Made by a program: the position numbers and the translations under genes. Below the pieces are notes generated by a model. The model did not search any database and was not told the DNA's origin. It saw only the letters and a program-made list of their open reading frames with translations. Below, in pieces: positions 8,029-19,098 of a stretch of DNA of 64,000 nt. Within the stretch, counting starts at the first letter, position 1. Each line of letters begins with the position of its first letter. The stretch comes from JASLEW01 sp035544875 (GTDB taxonomy: Bacteria > Acidobacteriota > Thermoanaerobaculia > Multivoradales > UBA5704): contig DASZZP010000085.1 in NCBI GenBank assembly GCA_035544875.1, positions 1-64,000 on the forward strand, in the 5' to 3' direction.

Positions 8029-10567
8029 ATGTGGGGCTGGGGCTCCCTCGAACGCCTGCTCCAGGATCTGCGCTCTGGATTGCGCATGGCCGCAGGAGCC
8101 CGGCCGCGAGCCTCGGCGTGGTGCTCATCCTGGCGCTTGGCATCGGCGCGGGCACCGCCCTTTTCAGCATCGTCGACGGCGCCTTCCTCCATCCCCTCGC
8201 CTACCGTGAAGCGCACCGCTTCGTCGTGCTCAATCAGGATTTTCCGCGGCAGGAGCTCAAGAGCTGGATGTTCTCGCTCCCCGAGTACCTCGACCTGCGC
8301 AGCCGCAGCCATGCCTTCCAGGATCTGGTCGCCTAGCCCGAGCTGACCGTGAACCTCACCACGCGCGACCGCCCGGAGCGTGTCCATTCCTCGGAGGTCT
8401 CCGCCAACACCTTCCCGTTGATCGGCGTGCCGCCGCTGCTCGGCCGCCCCTTTCTGGCGGCGGAGGACGGCCCCGGCGCGCCTAGGGTGGTGATGATGGG
8501 GCTACGACCTGTGGCATCGCCGCTTCGGCGCCGACCCGCGCATCCTCCGCCGGACGATCGCCCTGGACGGCGAGAGCTACACCGTGGTTGGCTTCATGCC
8601 GTACCGCTACCGCCTGTGGGGCGCCGAGCTCTGGTTCCCCCTGCGCCTGAATGCCCCCGACACCAGGGGCGCCCCCGGCACGGACAACGCGGGCGGCGCC
8701 GCTGTCCCGCCGGGTGGTGCCGGCCGTCCGGACCGCGCCGGCCTGGCCGACCGCGGCCGCCGCTGGCTGAAGGTCGGCGGCTATCTGCGTCCCGGGATGA
8801 GCGTGGCGGGGGCGCAGGCCGACCTGGGCTCTCTGGCGCGGCAGCTCGAGGGCGAGCAGCGCGGCGAGCGCCCCGAATATGCGGGGCTGCGGCTCAACGC
8901 CATCCTGGTCCGCGATGCGCTGACCAGCGACCTGCGTCCGGCGTTGGCCGTGCTGCTCGGCGCGGTGGCCCTGCTCCTCCTGATCACCGGCGCGGACGTC
9001 GCCAACCTCCTGCTGGTGCGCTTCAGCGCGCGCGCCCGGGAGATCGCGGTACGCGGTGCCCTGGGAGCGAGCCGCTGCGCCTGGCGCGCCAGCTGGTGAC
9101 GGAGAGCCTTCTGTTCGCCGTCTTCGGAGCAGACGCCGGCTGCCTGCTGGCGTGGGGCTGCCTGCCCCTGCTGCTGGCCCTCATCCCGCCGAACTACATC
9201 GCCTCCGAGGCGGAGGTCCGCATCAACTCTGCCGCGATGGGCGTGGCGGCAGGCATCGCGCTGCTGATGGGCCTTGCCGTGGGCCTGGCGCCAGCGCTGT
9301 ACGCGCGGCGCCCGGCTGCCGTCGACGCTCTCCGGGCCGGCGGCCGCAGCTCCGTCGCCGGCGGCCCGCGGCGGCGCGCCCGCGATCTGCTCGTGGTCGG
9401 CGAGATCGCGCTGGCGCTCGTGGTGATGGCCGGAGCCGGGCTCATGATCGAAACTTATGCGCATCTCACAACGCTGCCGCTGGGCTTCGCGCCGAACGGT
9501 GTATTGACCTTGCGCGTCGGCCTGCCCGAGATGCGCTATCCGCGGCCCGAGGATCTGCGGGCCTTCCATGGCGCGCTGCCCGGCGTGACGGCGGCCGCGG
9601 CGGCCTCCGACCGCCCGATGGTCGAGCTGTCGAACCAGGAGCTGACTATTCAAGAAAGCGAAGAGGCCGGCGGCGTCATGGCCACCACGGTGACGCGCCG
9701 GGTCAGCCCCGACTACTTCCGGACCATGGGCATCCCGTTGCGTGCCGGGCGGCCGTTCGGCGACCAGGACCAGCCTCGCGGCCTGCCGGTGGCGATCGTC
9801 AACGAGACCATGGCGGCCCGTTTCTGGCCCGGCGCCAGCCCGCTCGGCAGGCAGTCGCCACCGGCCGCGGCGCCGCGCATGGCAACCCTGGCGCCGCGGC
9901 CGACAGCCGGCGCTGGCTGACGATCGTCGGCGTGGCCGGCGATGCCCGGCAGCGCCGCAGCGTGCTGGCCGAGGTGCGGCCCGAGCTCTACCTGCCGCTG
10001 GCGCAGACCGCCGGCCAGGCGCGCGACGTGGCGATCCTGGTCCGCACCAGCGGCGATCCCGCGGCCTGGACCGCGGCGATCGAGCGCCAGGTCATGGCCT
10101 TGGACCCCCAGCAGCCGATCTACGAGGTGCTGACCCTGCGCGAGATCGTCGCCCGTGGATTCGGACCGAAGCGGCTGACCGTGGTGCTGCTCGCGCTGTT
10201 CGCGGCCCTGGCCTTCCTGCTCGCAGTCTCAGGACTCTACGCGGTGCTCGCCCACGCCGTCAGCCTCGAGACCCACGACATCAGCATCCGCATGGCGCTG
10301 GGCGCCGATGCGACGAACGTGCGGCGACTCTTTGCCGGTCAGGGAGCCCGGCTCGCCGCCGCCGGGGTCGGCGTCGGGTTGGCTGCGACGCTGGCGCTCA
10401 CCCGCCTGATGTCCGGCCTGCTGTTCGGAATCAACGGCGGCGATCCCGCGGTCGTCGCCGGCGCCGCCCTGCTGCTCACCGCGGTAGCCGTCGCGGCATC
10501 GTACCTGCCCGCGCGGCGGGCATCGCTGCTGGATCCCACCGCCGCCCTGCGCTCTGACCTCTCATAG
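8029..10567 (+). pseudogene. ADOP/MacB-type permease, inactivated by frameshifts and a stop
   Basis: The pieces of one ADOP permease can be followed across the region. It starts LERLLQDLRSGLRM, then shifts frame into LGVVLILALGIGAGTALFSI. A TAG at 8334 interrupts the frame just before NLTTRDRPERVHSSEVSANT. A frame change near 8500 leads to FGADPRILRRTIALDGESYT. Further changes occur near 9065 and near 9890. The last block resumes with RWLTIVGVAGDARQRRSVLA and ends with a FtsX domain (THDISIRMALGADATNVRR). That is one in-frame stop and at least four frameshifts, so the gene cannot make a full protein. It lacks a PadR partner. Sequencing error cannot be excluded for single shifts but is unlikely for all. 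Confidence 0.85.
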
Positions 10568-10728
10568 CCGCGGCACGAGCGCGGGGCGGCAGAATGGCAA
10601 CATTACTCCCCTCTCTGGCGGCTACTGCCGATCGAGCCGGAGTCGTTAGGCTCGCTCAGGAGCCGGGACGGACCGGCTTCCTCGCCCCGAGCACCCTCCT
10701 CGTCCACGAGCAGAGCATTCGGAGCTGG

Positions 10729-10797
10729 TTGGCCCGGAGGAGTCCGAGAACTGCAGGGGACCTGCGGGGCTCACGCGAAGGCATCGATGTACGCCAC
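10729..10797 (+). repeat. Copy A of a 69-nt interspersed motif
   Basis: This begins TTGGCCCGGAGGAG, has GGACCTGCGGGGC in its middle and GTACGCC near its end. The same ordered blocks occur at 20529-20597 and 38618-38686. It lies in the gene-free stretch 10568-10925 between the broken permease and the phosphoesterase; nothing else was recognised in that gap. This copy is the most divergent of the three. Function unknown. Confidence 0.65.
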
Positions 10798-10925
10798 GCT
10801 CCGTGTACCGAGCCGGTGGCGCTAGCGCAGGCTAACGCTCTGAGTCCAGCCGGGCGGCACAGAGGCGGCCCAGCTACGAAGGTCAGAAGGTTGGTCCAGA
10901 ACTAGCGAGAACGCGGGCGCTCCAC

Positions 10926-11990
10926 CTACTTCTGCGAGGTCTGCGGCGACTGAGCTGCTCGGGCCTGCCAAACGTCGGTAATGGCCAGCGCGTGGCCGTC
11001 GCCGTCGGCGAGAGGGGGTAGGTGGAAGTTCTCCTCGATGGTCCGCAGGGCGTTGAAATGATTGTAGGGCTTGGGGGATACGAAGCCTGCGCGCACCATG
11101 CCTCCGAGAAAGACCGTATAGATGTGGTTGTCACGTTCAGGAAACAGCAGTTTCCGCACACAACCGGGCTCCGACTCGTCGAAGGTCACCACGATCAGGG
11201 TGTCGCGCATGACCTCGGCATCGTCCAGGATGGGATCGAGGAAACGTCGCAGCCAGGCCACTGCGTTTTCGAGCCCCTGGTCCGCGCGGCAAAGAGAATG
11301 ATTATGCCCATCGTTCACCAGATCGGGTGAGTAGAACCCGTAGGCCGGGAGCGCATGGCGGTCGAAGGCGAGATCCGGCACGACATTCGGACACGGAGCG
11401 CCCTGGGTGAAGGTCAGAAACGGTACATGCTTCCGCGCATAGAGCGGCTGGGCCGGGTTGGAGGGTTTGATGAAGCAGCCATCTGCCTCCTCCGGATACC
11501 CTTGGGCAAAACTGAGCCATGGCTTCGTCTTCTTATCTCCCTTGTCTCCCTTGACTCCGGCGAGAAGATTGGCAATCGTAGGCAAGCAAGACTCGATTTG
11601 GCGGTCGCTGTGGGTCTCGATCGTCCTGCCGGAAACCATGGCAAGATAGTTCGAGTAGGACGGGTGAAAGAGGCCATGGAAGTTGGAAAATGACGCTCCC
11701 CGGCCGGAGAGTCCCTGGAAGTAAGGATTCCTATTCACGCGATCGTAGCTCTGGTTCTCCAACACGATGAGGAGGACGTGCTTGAAAACGTCGTGGGGCG
11801 GGGCTTCGGGAGCGCCGCACTTGGGCGCCCCCTGGCGAAACCCTGGCTCCAGAGAACAAGGATCCACGCGGGCCGCAACGAAGTAAAGGTTGCAGCCAGC
11901 GCAGCCCACTGCGATACACGCCAGTTTCGCGATGAGGCCGCTCACGGTGGTCGCGAAGACAGCCCGCTTTTCGCCGCGGTGTTGGCACAT
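10926..11990 (-). CDS. Secreted phosphoesterase (phospholipase C / acid phosphatase AcpA-like)
   Basis: A protein of 354 residues in the alkaline-phosphatase superfamily, phosphoesterase branch (bacterial phospholipase C and AcpA relatives). Visible are the first metal motif HVLLIVLENQSYDRV, then SFSNFHGLFHPSYSNYLAMV with the nucleophile region. Later come YSPDLVNDGHNHS and TLIVVTFDESEPGC, the latter holding the second metal-binding Asp/Glu. The N-terminus has a hydrophobic signal with cysteines (AVGCAGC), so the protein is exported and possibly lipid-anchored. ATG 11990 was preferred to 11996 because GGGAGG sits 7 nt upstream of it. It is a single-gene unit; the substrate (phosphate monoester or phospholipid) is not predictable. 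Confidence 0.82.
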   Translation of the reverse strand: MCQHRGEKRAVFATTVSGLIAKLACIAVGCAGCNLYFVAARVDPCSLEPGFRQGAPKCGAPEAPPHDVFKHVLLIVLENQSYDRVNRNPYFQGLSGRGASFSNFHGLFHPSYSNYLAMVSGRTIETHSDRQIESCLPTIANLLAGVKGDKGDKKTKPWLSFAQGYPEEADGCFIKPSNPAQPLYARKHVPFLTFTQGAPCPNVVPDLAFDRHALPAYGFYSPDLVNDGHNHSLCRADQGLENAVAWLRRFLDPILDDAEVMRDTLIVVTFDESEPGCVRKLLFPERDNHIYTVFLGGMVRAGFVSPKPYNHFNALRTIEENFHLPPLADGDGHALAITDVWQARAAQSPQTSQK

Positions 11991-12173
11991 GGCCATTCCT
12001 CCCGAGAGCCTTCAAGCAGTGCGACAAGACATACATATGCATGAAGCTCGAAGTGTTGTACCAGTGAAATCAGGCAATGAATCGAAGTATAGGCCGGCGC
12101 GCTGAGCCTGTCAAGAAACGCGGCCGGGGTGGGGTGCACGACCGGAAAGTGAGGAGATGAGATTCTCTCGGGC

Positions 12174-12217
12174 CATAACCGGCTTTCCTTCGGTTATAAT
12201 AGCCGTAGGAAAGGAGG
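12174..12217 (+). promoter_or_regulatory. Promoter hairpin at the transposon remnant
   Basis: TATAAT at 12195-12200 is a perfect -10 box. It overlaps the right arm of an inverted repeat, ATAACCG-N9-CGGTTAT. AAGGAGG at 12211-12217 is a strong ribosome site for the ATG at 12222. The hairpin over the -10 suggests the end of the insertion element or a regulatory site. Confidence 0.5.
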
Positions 12218-12221
12218 TCCC

Positions 12222-12876
12222 ATGGCCGACACGGAGGTCCCCGACGAAGTCCAAGCACTGGCTCAGGAGCCGTGCCAGCCCGCGCCCATGCGCCGGGGTT
12301 CTTTGACCGAGCGCTACATGAAATGTGGGAAGGCACAGTGCCCATGCCATCGCCGACCCGAAGCGCGGCATGGTCCCTACTTCACGCATACCCGCATGGT
12401 CAACGGTCGCACGCAGTCGCGGCTTCTTTCGGCTGAACAAGCCGAAAGAGTGCAACGACAAGTGGCGGCAGGCCAAGAGTTCCGCCGTCGCATCGAGGCC
12501 TATTGGAGGGCCTGTGAACAGTGGGCTGACGAGCCGCGACTGGGCGTCCGCCCGTCACGCCGAACTCGACCGCGGCGAGCTCGAAGCCATCCTCAACGCT
12601 CTACGGGTCCACGCGGCCACCGAGCCCGAAGCCAGCCGCTGCATCGACTATGTCTCGCGCAACAGGCGCCGCATGCGCTACCCCGACTTCCACCGCCAGG
12701 GCCTGTGCACTTCCACCGGCGTCCTCGAGGCTGGCTGCAAGGTCGTCGTCGCCACACGACTCAAGCGCGCCGGCATGCACTGGACCCTCCGCGGCGCCAA
12801 TGCGATCCTTGCTCTGCGCTGCGCCAAGCTCTCTGGCCGCCTCGATGGCTTCTGGCAGCGTCGAGCTGCCGCCTAG
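12222..12876 (+). mobile_element. ISKra4-family remnant: DUF6788-like ORF fused by deletion to a transposase C-terminus
   Basis: The first frame encodes a DUF6788-type accessory protein of ISKra4-like elements: MRRGSLTERYMKCGKAQCPC, then RTQSRLLSAEQAERVQRQVA and RRRIEAYWRACEQW. It derails near 12535. In another frame the C-terminus of an ISKra4 transposase follows: RCIDYVSRNRRRMRYPDFHR, then STGVLEAGCKVVVATRLKRA and LRGANAILALRCAKLSGRLD, ending at 12876. The transposase front and catalytic core are missing, so an internal deletion joined the two ends. A strong promoter and ribosome site remain. The element cannot move by itself. Stretch 12877-13070 is gene-free. Confidence 0.75.
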
Positions 12877-13070
12877 GTTCAGGCGTCGTCACAAATCTGT
12901 CGTGCACCCGGCCGGGTGTCGGCCCCCTGCCTTCCTGCCAGCCCCCCTTACCCAGCTCTTGCCCTTCACCTTCCGCCCACTGCGCCCCCTTTACAGCGCC
13001 CTCTGCTGTCCGCCTCCTCCTGCTGCCCAGGTGCTGCCCTTTCCGGCCTGTCGAGCCGCTCCCCGCGAAC

Positions 13071-13090
13071 TGTGCTAGCATTCCGCTAGC
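13071..13090 (+). promoter_or_regulatory. Extended -10 and direct-repeat operator of fitAB
   Basis: GCTAGCAT occurs twice, 11 nt apart (13074-13081 and 13085-13092), each containing the palindrome GCTAGC. The first copy also forms TGC-TAGCAT, an extended -10 box that ends 9 nt before the ATG at 13091. No ribosome site is present. The repeats are natural FitA binding sites and the message may be leaderless. The function is inferred. Confidence 0.45.
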
Positions 13091-13318
13091 ATGTCGACTC
13101 TAACCATCCGCAACCTCTCGCCTGAGGTCGTTCGTTCCTTGAAGGCCCTTGCCCAGCGGCATCACCGTTCGATGGAGCAGGAGGTCCGCGCGATCCTGGA
13201 ATCTCAGGTCGGGGACCGCCTCTCGGCCGCGGAACAGATCGAACTGTCCTGGGACGCGCAGGCCCGCACTCCGTCCGCCGAGGAGATTGACTCCTGGATC
13301 GGGTCGGGCCGCGGGTGA
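13091..13318 (+). CDS. FitA-like ribbon-helix-helix antitoxin
   Basis: A 75-residue protein starting MSTLTIRNLSPEVVRSLKAL, with a second helix in HRSMEQEVRAILESQV. This is the canonical FitA/VapB ribbon-helix-helix N-terminus. The C-terminal tail (about residues 45-75, with IELSWDAQARTPSAEEIDSW) is the disordered toxin-blocking part. Its stop overlaps the toxin start by 3 nt (GTGA), so translation is coupled. It probably represses its own promoter through the duplicated GCTAGCAT sites immediately upstream. All parts look intact. Confidence 0.88.
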   Translation: MSTLTIRNLSPEVVRSLKALAQRHHRSMEQEVRAILESQVGDRLSAAEQIELSWDAQARTPSAEEIDSWIGSGRG

Positions 13319-13731
13319 GAGTGGTCGTTGACACCAACGTCATCGCCTACTACCTGCTGGGTACCGAACCATTCCGGGAGGAGTGCGGGAGGTTCTGGCG
13401 GCTCGTCGAAGTTGCCCTTGCTCCGGCGTCGTGGGAGGCGGAGGTTGCCAACATTCTGTGGATGGCCGCTCGGACAAAGGTTCTCGGCGTCGTCGAAGCG
13501 CTCCTGAAGCTCGACCTGGCAAAGGCCTTGGAGATCCACTCGATACCCGTCCCCAGCCTCTGGCATGGAGCTCTTGTCCGGGCCTGCAGCTCGGGAGTCG
13601 CTGCCTACGACACGCTGTTCGTGGAACTTGCAGAGCGCGAGCGCCTTCCTCTCGCGACCTTCGACCAGGCCGTGCTGGCGGCCTTCCCGGAGACCGCAAA
13701 GCGCCCCGGCCAACTTCTCCGGCCCACGTAG
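13315..13731 (+). CDS. FitB/VapC-like PIN-domain ribonuclease toxin
   Basis: A 138-residue PIN-domain protein. It shows VRVVVDTNVIAYYLLGTEPF (first Asp), PASWEAEVANILWMAA (Glu in the conserved 'S..E..N' helix), VAAYDTLFVELAERERLPLA (Asp of the 'A.YD..Y' motif) and TFDQAVLAAFPE (fourth acid). This is the complete acidic quartet expected for an Mg-dependent RNase that cleaves tRNA or rRNA. The start is GTG at 13315, within the antitoxin stop. Downstream, 13732-13901 holds three short CCGGMAGGTCG direct repeats but no gene. Confidence 0.88.
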   Translation: MRVVVDTNVIAYYLLGTEPFREECGRFWRLVEVALAPASWEAEVANILWMAARTKVLGVVEALLKLDLAKALEIHSIPVPSLWHGALVRACSSGVAAYDTLFVELAERERLPLATFDQAVLAAFPETAKRPGQLLRPT

Positions 13732-13901
13732 CGCCGGCACCCCCGGCAGGTCGGCCGCAGCTGTCGCATGTTGTGGCCCAGCCGCCCCAGCGGCGACTGG
13801 CCCGTCCGGCGATGGACGGGCAGCGCTCTCCCGGCAGGTCGCTCCTCGCGGGTCTCTCCCGGAAGGTCGCCTCGCGACGAGCCAGCCTCAGAAATCGAAA
13901 C

Positions 13902-15722
<1,821 letters not shown>

Positions 15723-15829
15723 GCCTTCGGTTCTCCTTCCCGCTCCCCACGGAGCCTTGACTCTGGCTCTCCTAGCCTAGCGCAGCCGGGCGGCCGGGCG
15801 TCATGCCGGACGGAACACGCTACGCATAA

Positions 15830-15930
15830 GGCCGGGTCGGGACCCGGCCGCCTGATCAAATTGGCCGGGTCGGCCTCCCGGCCGGCGATCGCCGGGCGGC
15901 ATTCCCCGGAGGTCAGGACCCGGCCGCCCG
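15830..15930. repeat. GC palindrome and direct repeats in the 15723-16208 gap
   Basis: GGCCGGGTCGGGACCCGGCC at 15830-15849 is a perfect hairpin with 9-bp arms. GGCCGGGTCGGCC follows near 15862, then GGACCCGGCCGCCCGATC, which repeats GGACCCGGCCGCCTGATC from the first hairpin. The rest of the gap holds no gene that I can see. It separates the divergent amidohydrolase and DUF1800 genes. Role unknown: terminator-like structure or repeat element. Confidence 0.5.
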
Positions 15931-16208
15931 ATCCATTCGCGCCAACTCGCGGCGGGCTCATATCGAGCCCATTCAAAAAATACGCTTCTCTCTATAGAAC
16001 ACAGGCACGCTCGCGGCACAGCCGCCGGTTTAGCCGGCGTCCGCGGCAGCCGGAGGAGCCCGGTCTCCTGTGATCAAGGACACATCCGCGATGTGACCTC
16101 GGTCATAGATCGGGCGTGATCTCAGACATAGGTGAACGCCGCGCGTCCGCTCACAATGGAAGCGCAGGCCCCAAGCAGGTCTCAGAAGAAGAATAAGAGG
16201 AGGCTGAC

Positions 16209-19061
16209 GTGGACCAGCCCGAAGTCGCCCTGACCCCGGATCGCAGCGCCGCCTTGCCTTTGCAAGGGCCTGGCTCCGGCAATCGATCGCAGTCTTCGCA
16301 GTCGGGCCGCCGCGGCAAGCGATCTGACCGGCTCCGCTCCGGCGATCGATCCCATGGGCTCGGCTCGGGCGCTCGGCCAGTGCCGGCCGCCAGCCTCGCC
16401 CTGCTGCTGGCCCTCGGGGCGGCGATGCTCGGCGCTGCGCCGCCCGCCGCGCAGGCCACCGCGACGAGCTACTACACCGTCACGCCCTGCCGCCTGCTCG
16501 ATACCCGCGGCCCCGCCGGCCCGCTCGGCGCCCCCGCGCTGACCGGCGGCATCGGCCGCGTCTTCGCCGCCGCCGGCCAGTGCGGCATCTCGACCCGCGC
16601 CGTCGCGGTCTCGGTCAACGTCACCGTGGTCCTCCCCACGCAGGCGGGAGACCTTGGGTTCGCCGCCGCCGGCGCCGGCGCGCCGACCACGTCCGAGATC
16701 AGCTTCCGGGCCGGCGACGTGCGCTCCAACAACGGCGTCATCGGCCTCGGCACCGCTGGAGCGGCCCAGGTCCTGGCCCGTCTCGCCGTCGGTACCGTCG
16801 ACCTGATCGTCGACGTCAACGGCTACTTCGCCGACCCGACGGTCGCGCAGACGACGGTCGATCCGCCCGCCTTCAACCCGCCGCCGGGCAGCTATACCGG
16901 CGTGCAGTCGGTCGCCATCGTCTCCTCGACTCCCGGCGCGCAGATCTACTACACCACCGACGGATCGCCGCCGAGCAGCTCCCACGCCACCCTCTACAGC
17001 GCCCCCGTGCCGCTCGCCCAGAGCGCCAACCTGCGGGCGATCGCCGTCAAGTCCGGCCTCGCCGACAGCCCGGTCACCTCCGGCCAGTATGACCTGGCGC
17101 TCATGCCGATCCTCTTCCTCGCCACCATGGTGCCGCAGGGCCAGTCGCTGTCGCTCGGCTCGGGCTCGGCCAGCCTGCTGCTCGCCGCCAACGGCGCCAG
17201 CGCGGTGCTGCACTTCACCTACTCGAACCTGACCGGCCCGATCGTCTCCGAGCACATCCACGGCAGCGACACCGGCATCTGGTTCGACATCGACACCGCG
17301 ACCCCCGACTCGACCGGCGGCCGCACCTGGACCATCGTGCCGGTAGGCACTCACAGCGTGGCCGACATCCTGGCGGCGCTGCGCGCCGGCCAGTGCTACA
17401 TCAACCTGCACACCGCGCAATACCCGGCGGGCGAGATCAAGGGCTTCTTCAACGTCTCGACCGGCGGCGGCACCTTCACACCGCCGCCCCCGCCGCCCGC
17501 CCTGCCGCCGCCGCCGCCCACCCAGAGCGACGCCGCGCGCTTCCTGCTGCAGGCGACCTACGGGCCGCAGACGTCGGCCGACATCGCCGCCCTGTCGTCC
17601 GATGCGCGCGGCTTCGGCCCCTGGTTCGCCAGCCAGTTCGCGCAGCCGCTGGTCTCCCACCTCGCCTACGTCGACGCGGCGCGCGCCGCCGGCGAGAACA
17701 TCTCGAGCGACCAGGTGATGGAGTCGTTCTGGAAGCAGGCGGCCACCGGCCCCGACCAGCTGCGGCAGCGGGTGGCGCTGGCGCTGTCGGAGATCGTCGT
17801 GGTTTCCGACCAGAGCTCGAACATCGTCCCCGACGGCCTGGCCCACTATCTCGACCTCCTGGAAGCCGACGCCTTCGGCAACTTCCGCCAGCTGCTCTCG
17901 GACGTCACCCTGGACCCGACGATGGGCGTCTACCTCAACATGCTCGCCAACGACAAGGGCGACCCCGCCAACGGCATCAACCCCAACGAGAACTACGCCC
18001 GCGAGATCAACCAGCTGTTCTCGATCGGGCTCTACAAGCTCAATCCCAACGGCACCCTGATCCTCGACGCCTTCGGCCTGCCGGTCCCGACCTACAACCA
18101 GGACGTGATCAAGGGCTTTGCCCAGGTCTTCACCGGCTGGACCTTCGCCGGCGGCGACCACAGCGATCCCAACAACTTCTTCTACGTCACCGAGAGCTGG
18201 CGCGCCCCGATGGAGGCCTGGCCGGAGCACCACTCGCCGGGGCAGAAGCTGCTGCTCGACGGCCGCGTGCTGCCGGCCGGCCAGACGCCGCGCCAGGACC
18301 TCGACCAGGCGCTCGACGTGATCTTCAACCATCCCAACGTCGGACCCTTCATCTGCCGCGAGCTGATCCAGCGCCTGGTGTCGAGCAACCCCAGCCCGGC
18401 CTACGTCTACCGCTGCGGCCAGGCCTTCGCCAACAACGGCCAGGGAGTGCGCGGCGACATGAAAGCGGTGGTGCAGGCGATCCTGACCGACTACGAGGCG
18501 CGCTCCACCACCTTCCTTGGGCGGCCCGGCTACGGCCACCTGCGCGAGCCGATCGTGCGCGAGGGCGCCCTGCTGCGCGCTCTCCACTTCACGCCGCCGG
18601 CCGACGGCAAGTGGCGCATCTATGACCTCTCCGACCCGCAGTACGGCGTCAACCAGAACCCGCTGCGCGCTCCGACCGTGTTCAACTTCTTCGAGCCGTC
18701 CTACGTCCAGCCGGGTCCGATCGCGCAGGCCGGCCTGGTGGCGCCGGAGTTCAAGATCACCACCGAGACCTCGATCTTCGGCACCGCCAACCACTTCCTC
18801 TCCATCATCTACAACGGCGAGGCCTCCGACCCCTACGCCATCCATCCGGACTACTCGAGCCTGGTCGGGCTCTCCGACGCCGCCCTGCTCGACTACCTCA
18901 ACCTGGTGTTGATGGCCAACGCCATGGCGCCCGAGACGCGCTCCATCCTCCGGACGGCGCTCGCCGATCCCGGCTTCTCCGATCCCAACGACGCCACCGT
19001 GCGGGTCAAGAACCTGATCTGGCTGATCGTGCTGTCGCCCGAATTCTCGGCGCAGAACTGA
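16209..19061 (+). CDS. Large secreted DUF1800 protein with CHRD and FN3-like domains
   Basis: A 950-residue exported protein. After a hydrophobic signal (about residues 58-80) comes an N-terminal domain common in these genomes (TPCRLLDTRG through LIVDVNGYF). A chitobiase/FN3-type segment follows (PGAQIYYTTDGSPPSSSHAT). A CHRD domain comes next (VSEHIHGSDTGIWFDI, then CYINLHTAQYPAGEIKGFFN). A polyproline hinge leads to a full DUF1800 domain (ARFLLQATYGPQTSADI, REINQLFSIGLYKLNPNGT, GFAQVFTGWTF). DUF1800 proteins are nearly always next to a DUF1501 gene, as here, 37 nt away. The pair is thought to act outside the cytoplasm; the biochemical role is unproven. The start is GTG with GAGGAGG upstream. 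The 55 residues before the signal make an internal start possible. Confidence 0.87.
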   Translation: MDQPEVALTPDRSAALPLQGPGSGNRSQSSQSGRRGKRSDRLRSGDRSHGLGSGARPVPAASLALLLALGAAMLGAAPPAAQATATSYYTVTPCRLLDTRGPAGPLGAPALTGGIGRVFAAAGQCGISTRAVAVSVNVTVVLPTQAGDLGFAAAGAGAPTTSEISFRAGDVRSNNGVIGLGTAGAAQVLARLAVGTVDLIVDVNGYFADPTVAQTTVDPPAFNPPPGSYTGVQSVAIVSSTPGAQIYYTTDGSPPSSSHATLYSAPVPLAQSANLRAIAVKSGLADSPVTSGQYDLALMPILFLATMVPQGQSLSLGSGSASLLLAANGASAVLHFTYSNLTGPIVSEHIHGSDTGIWFDIDTATPDSTGGRTWTIVPVGTHSVADILAALRAGQCYINLHTAQYPAGEIKGFFNVSTGGGTFTPPPPPPALPPPPPTQSDAARFLLQATYGPQTSADIAALSSDARGFGPWFASQFAQPLVSHLAYVDAARAAGENISSDQVMESFWKQAATGPDQLRQRVALALSEIVVVSDQSSNIVPDGLAHYLDLLEADAFGNFRQLLSDVTLDPTMGVYLNMLANDKGDPANGINPNENYAREINQLFSIGLYKLNPNGTLILDAFGLPVPTYNQDVIKGFAQVFTGWTFAGGDHSDPNNFFYVTESWRAPMEAWPEHHSPGQKLLLDGRVLPAGQTPRQDLDQALDVIFNHPNVGPFICRELIQRLVSSNPSPAYVYRCGQAFANNGQGVRGDMKAVVQAILTDYEARSTTFLGRPGYGHLREPIVREGALLRALHFTPPADGKWRIYDLSDPQYGVNQNPLRAPTVFNFFEPSYVQPGPIAQAGLVAPEFKITTETSIFGTANHFLSIIYNGEASDPYAIHPDYSSLVGLSDAALLDYLNLVLMANAMAPETRSILRTALADPGFSDPNDATVRVKNLIWLIVLSPEFSAQN

Positions 19062-19098
19062 AGCTGGTCGCCGCCGCATGAGAAAAGAGAGGCCCGAG

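Noticed and set aside
10594..10905. 103-codon open frame over repeat copy A
   Set aside because: It has no ribosome site or family; the similarity to peptides at 20.5 and 38.6 kb comes from the shared DNA motif, not from a conserved protein.
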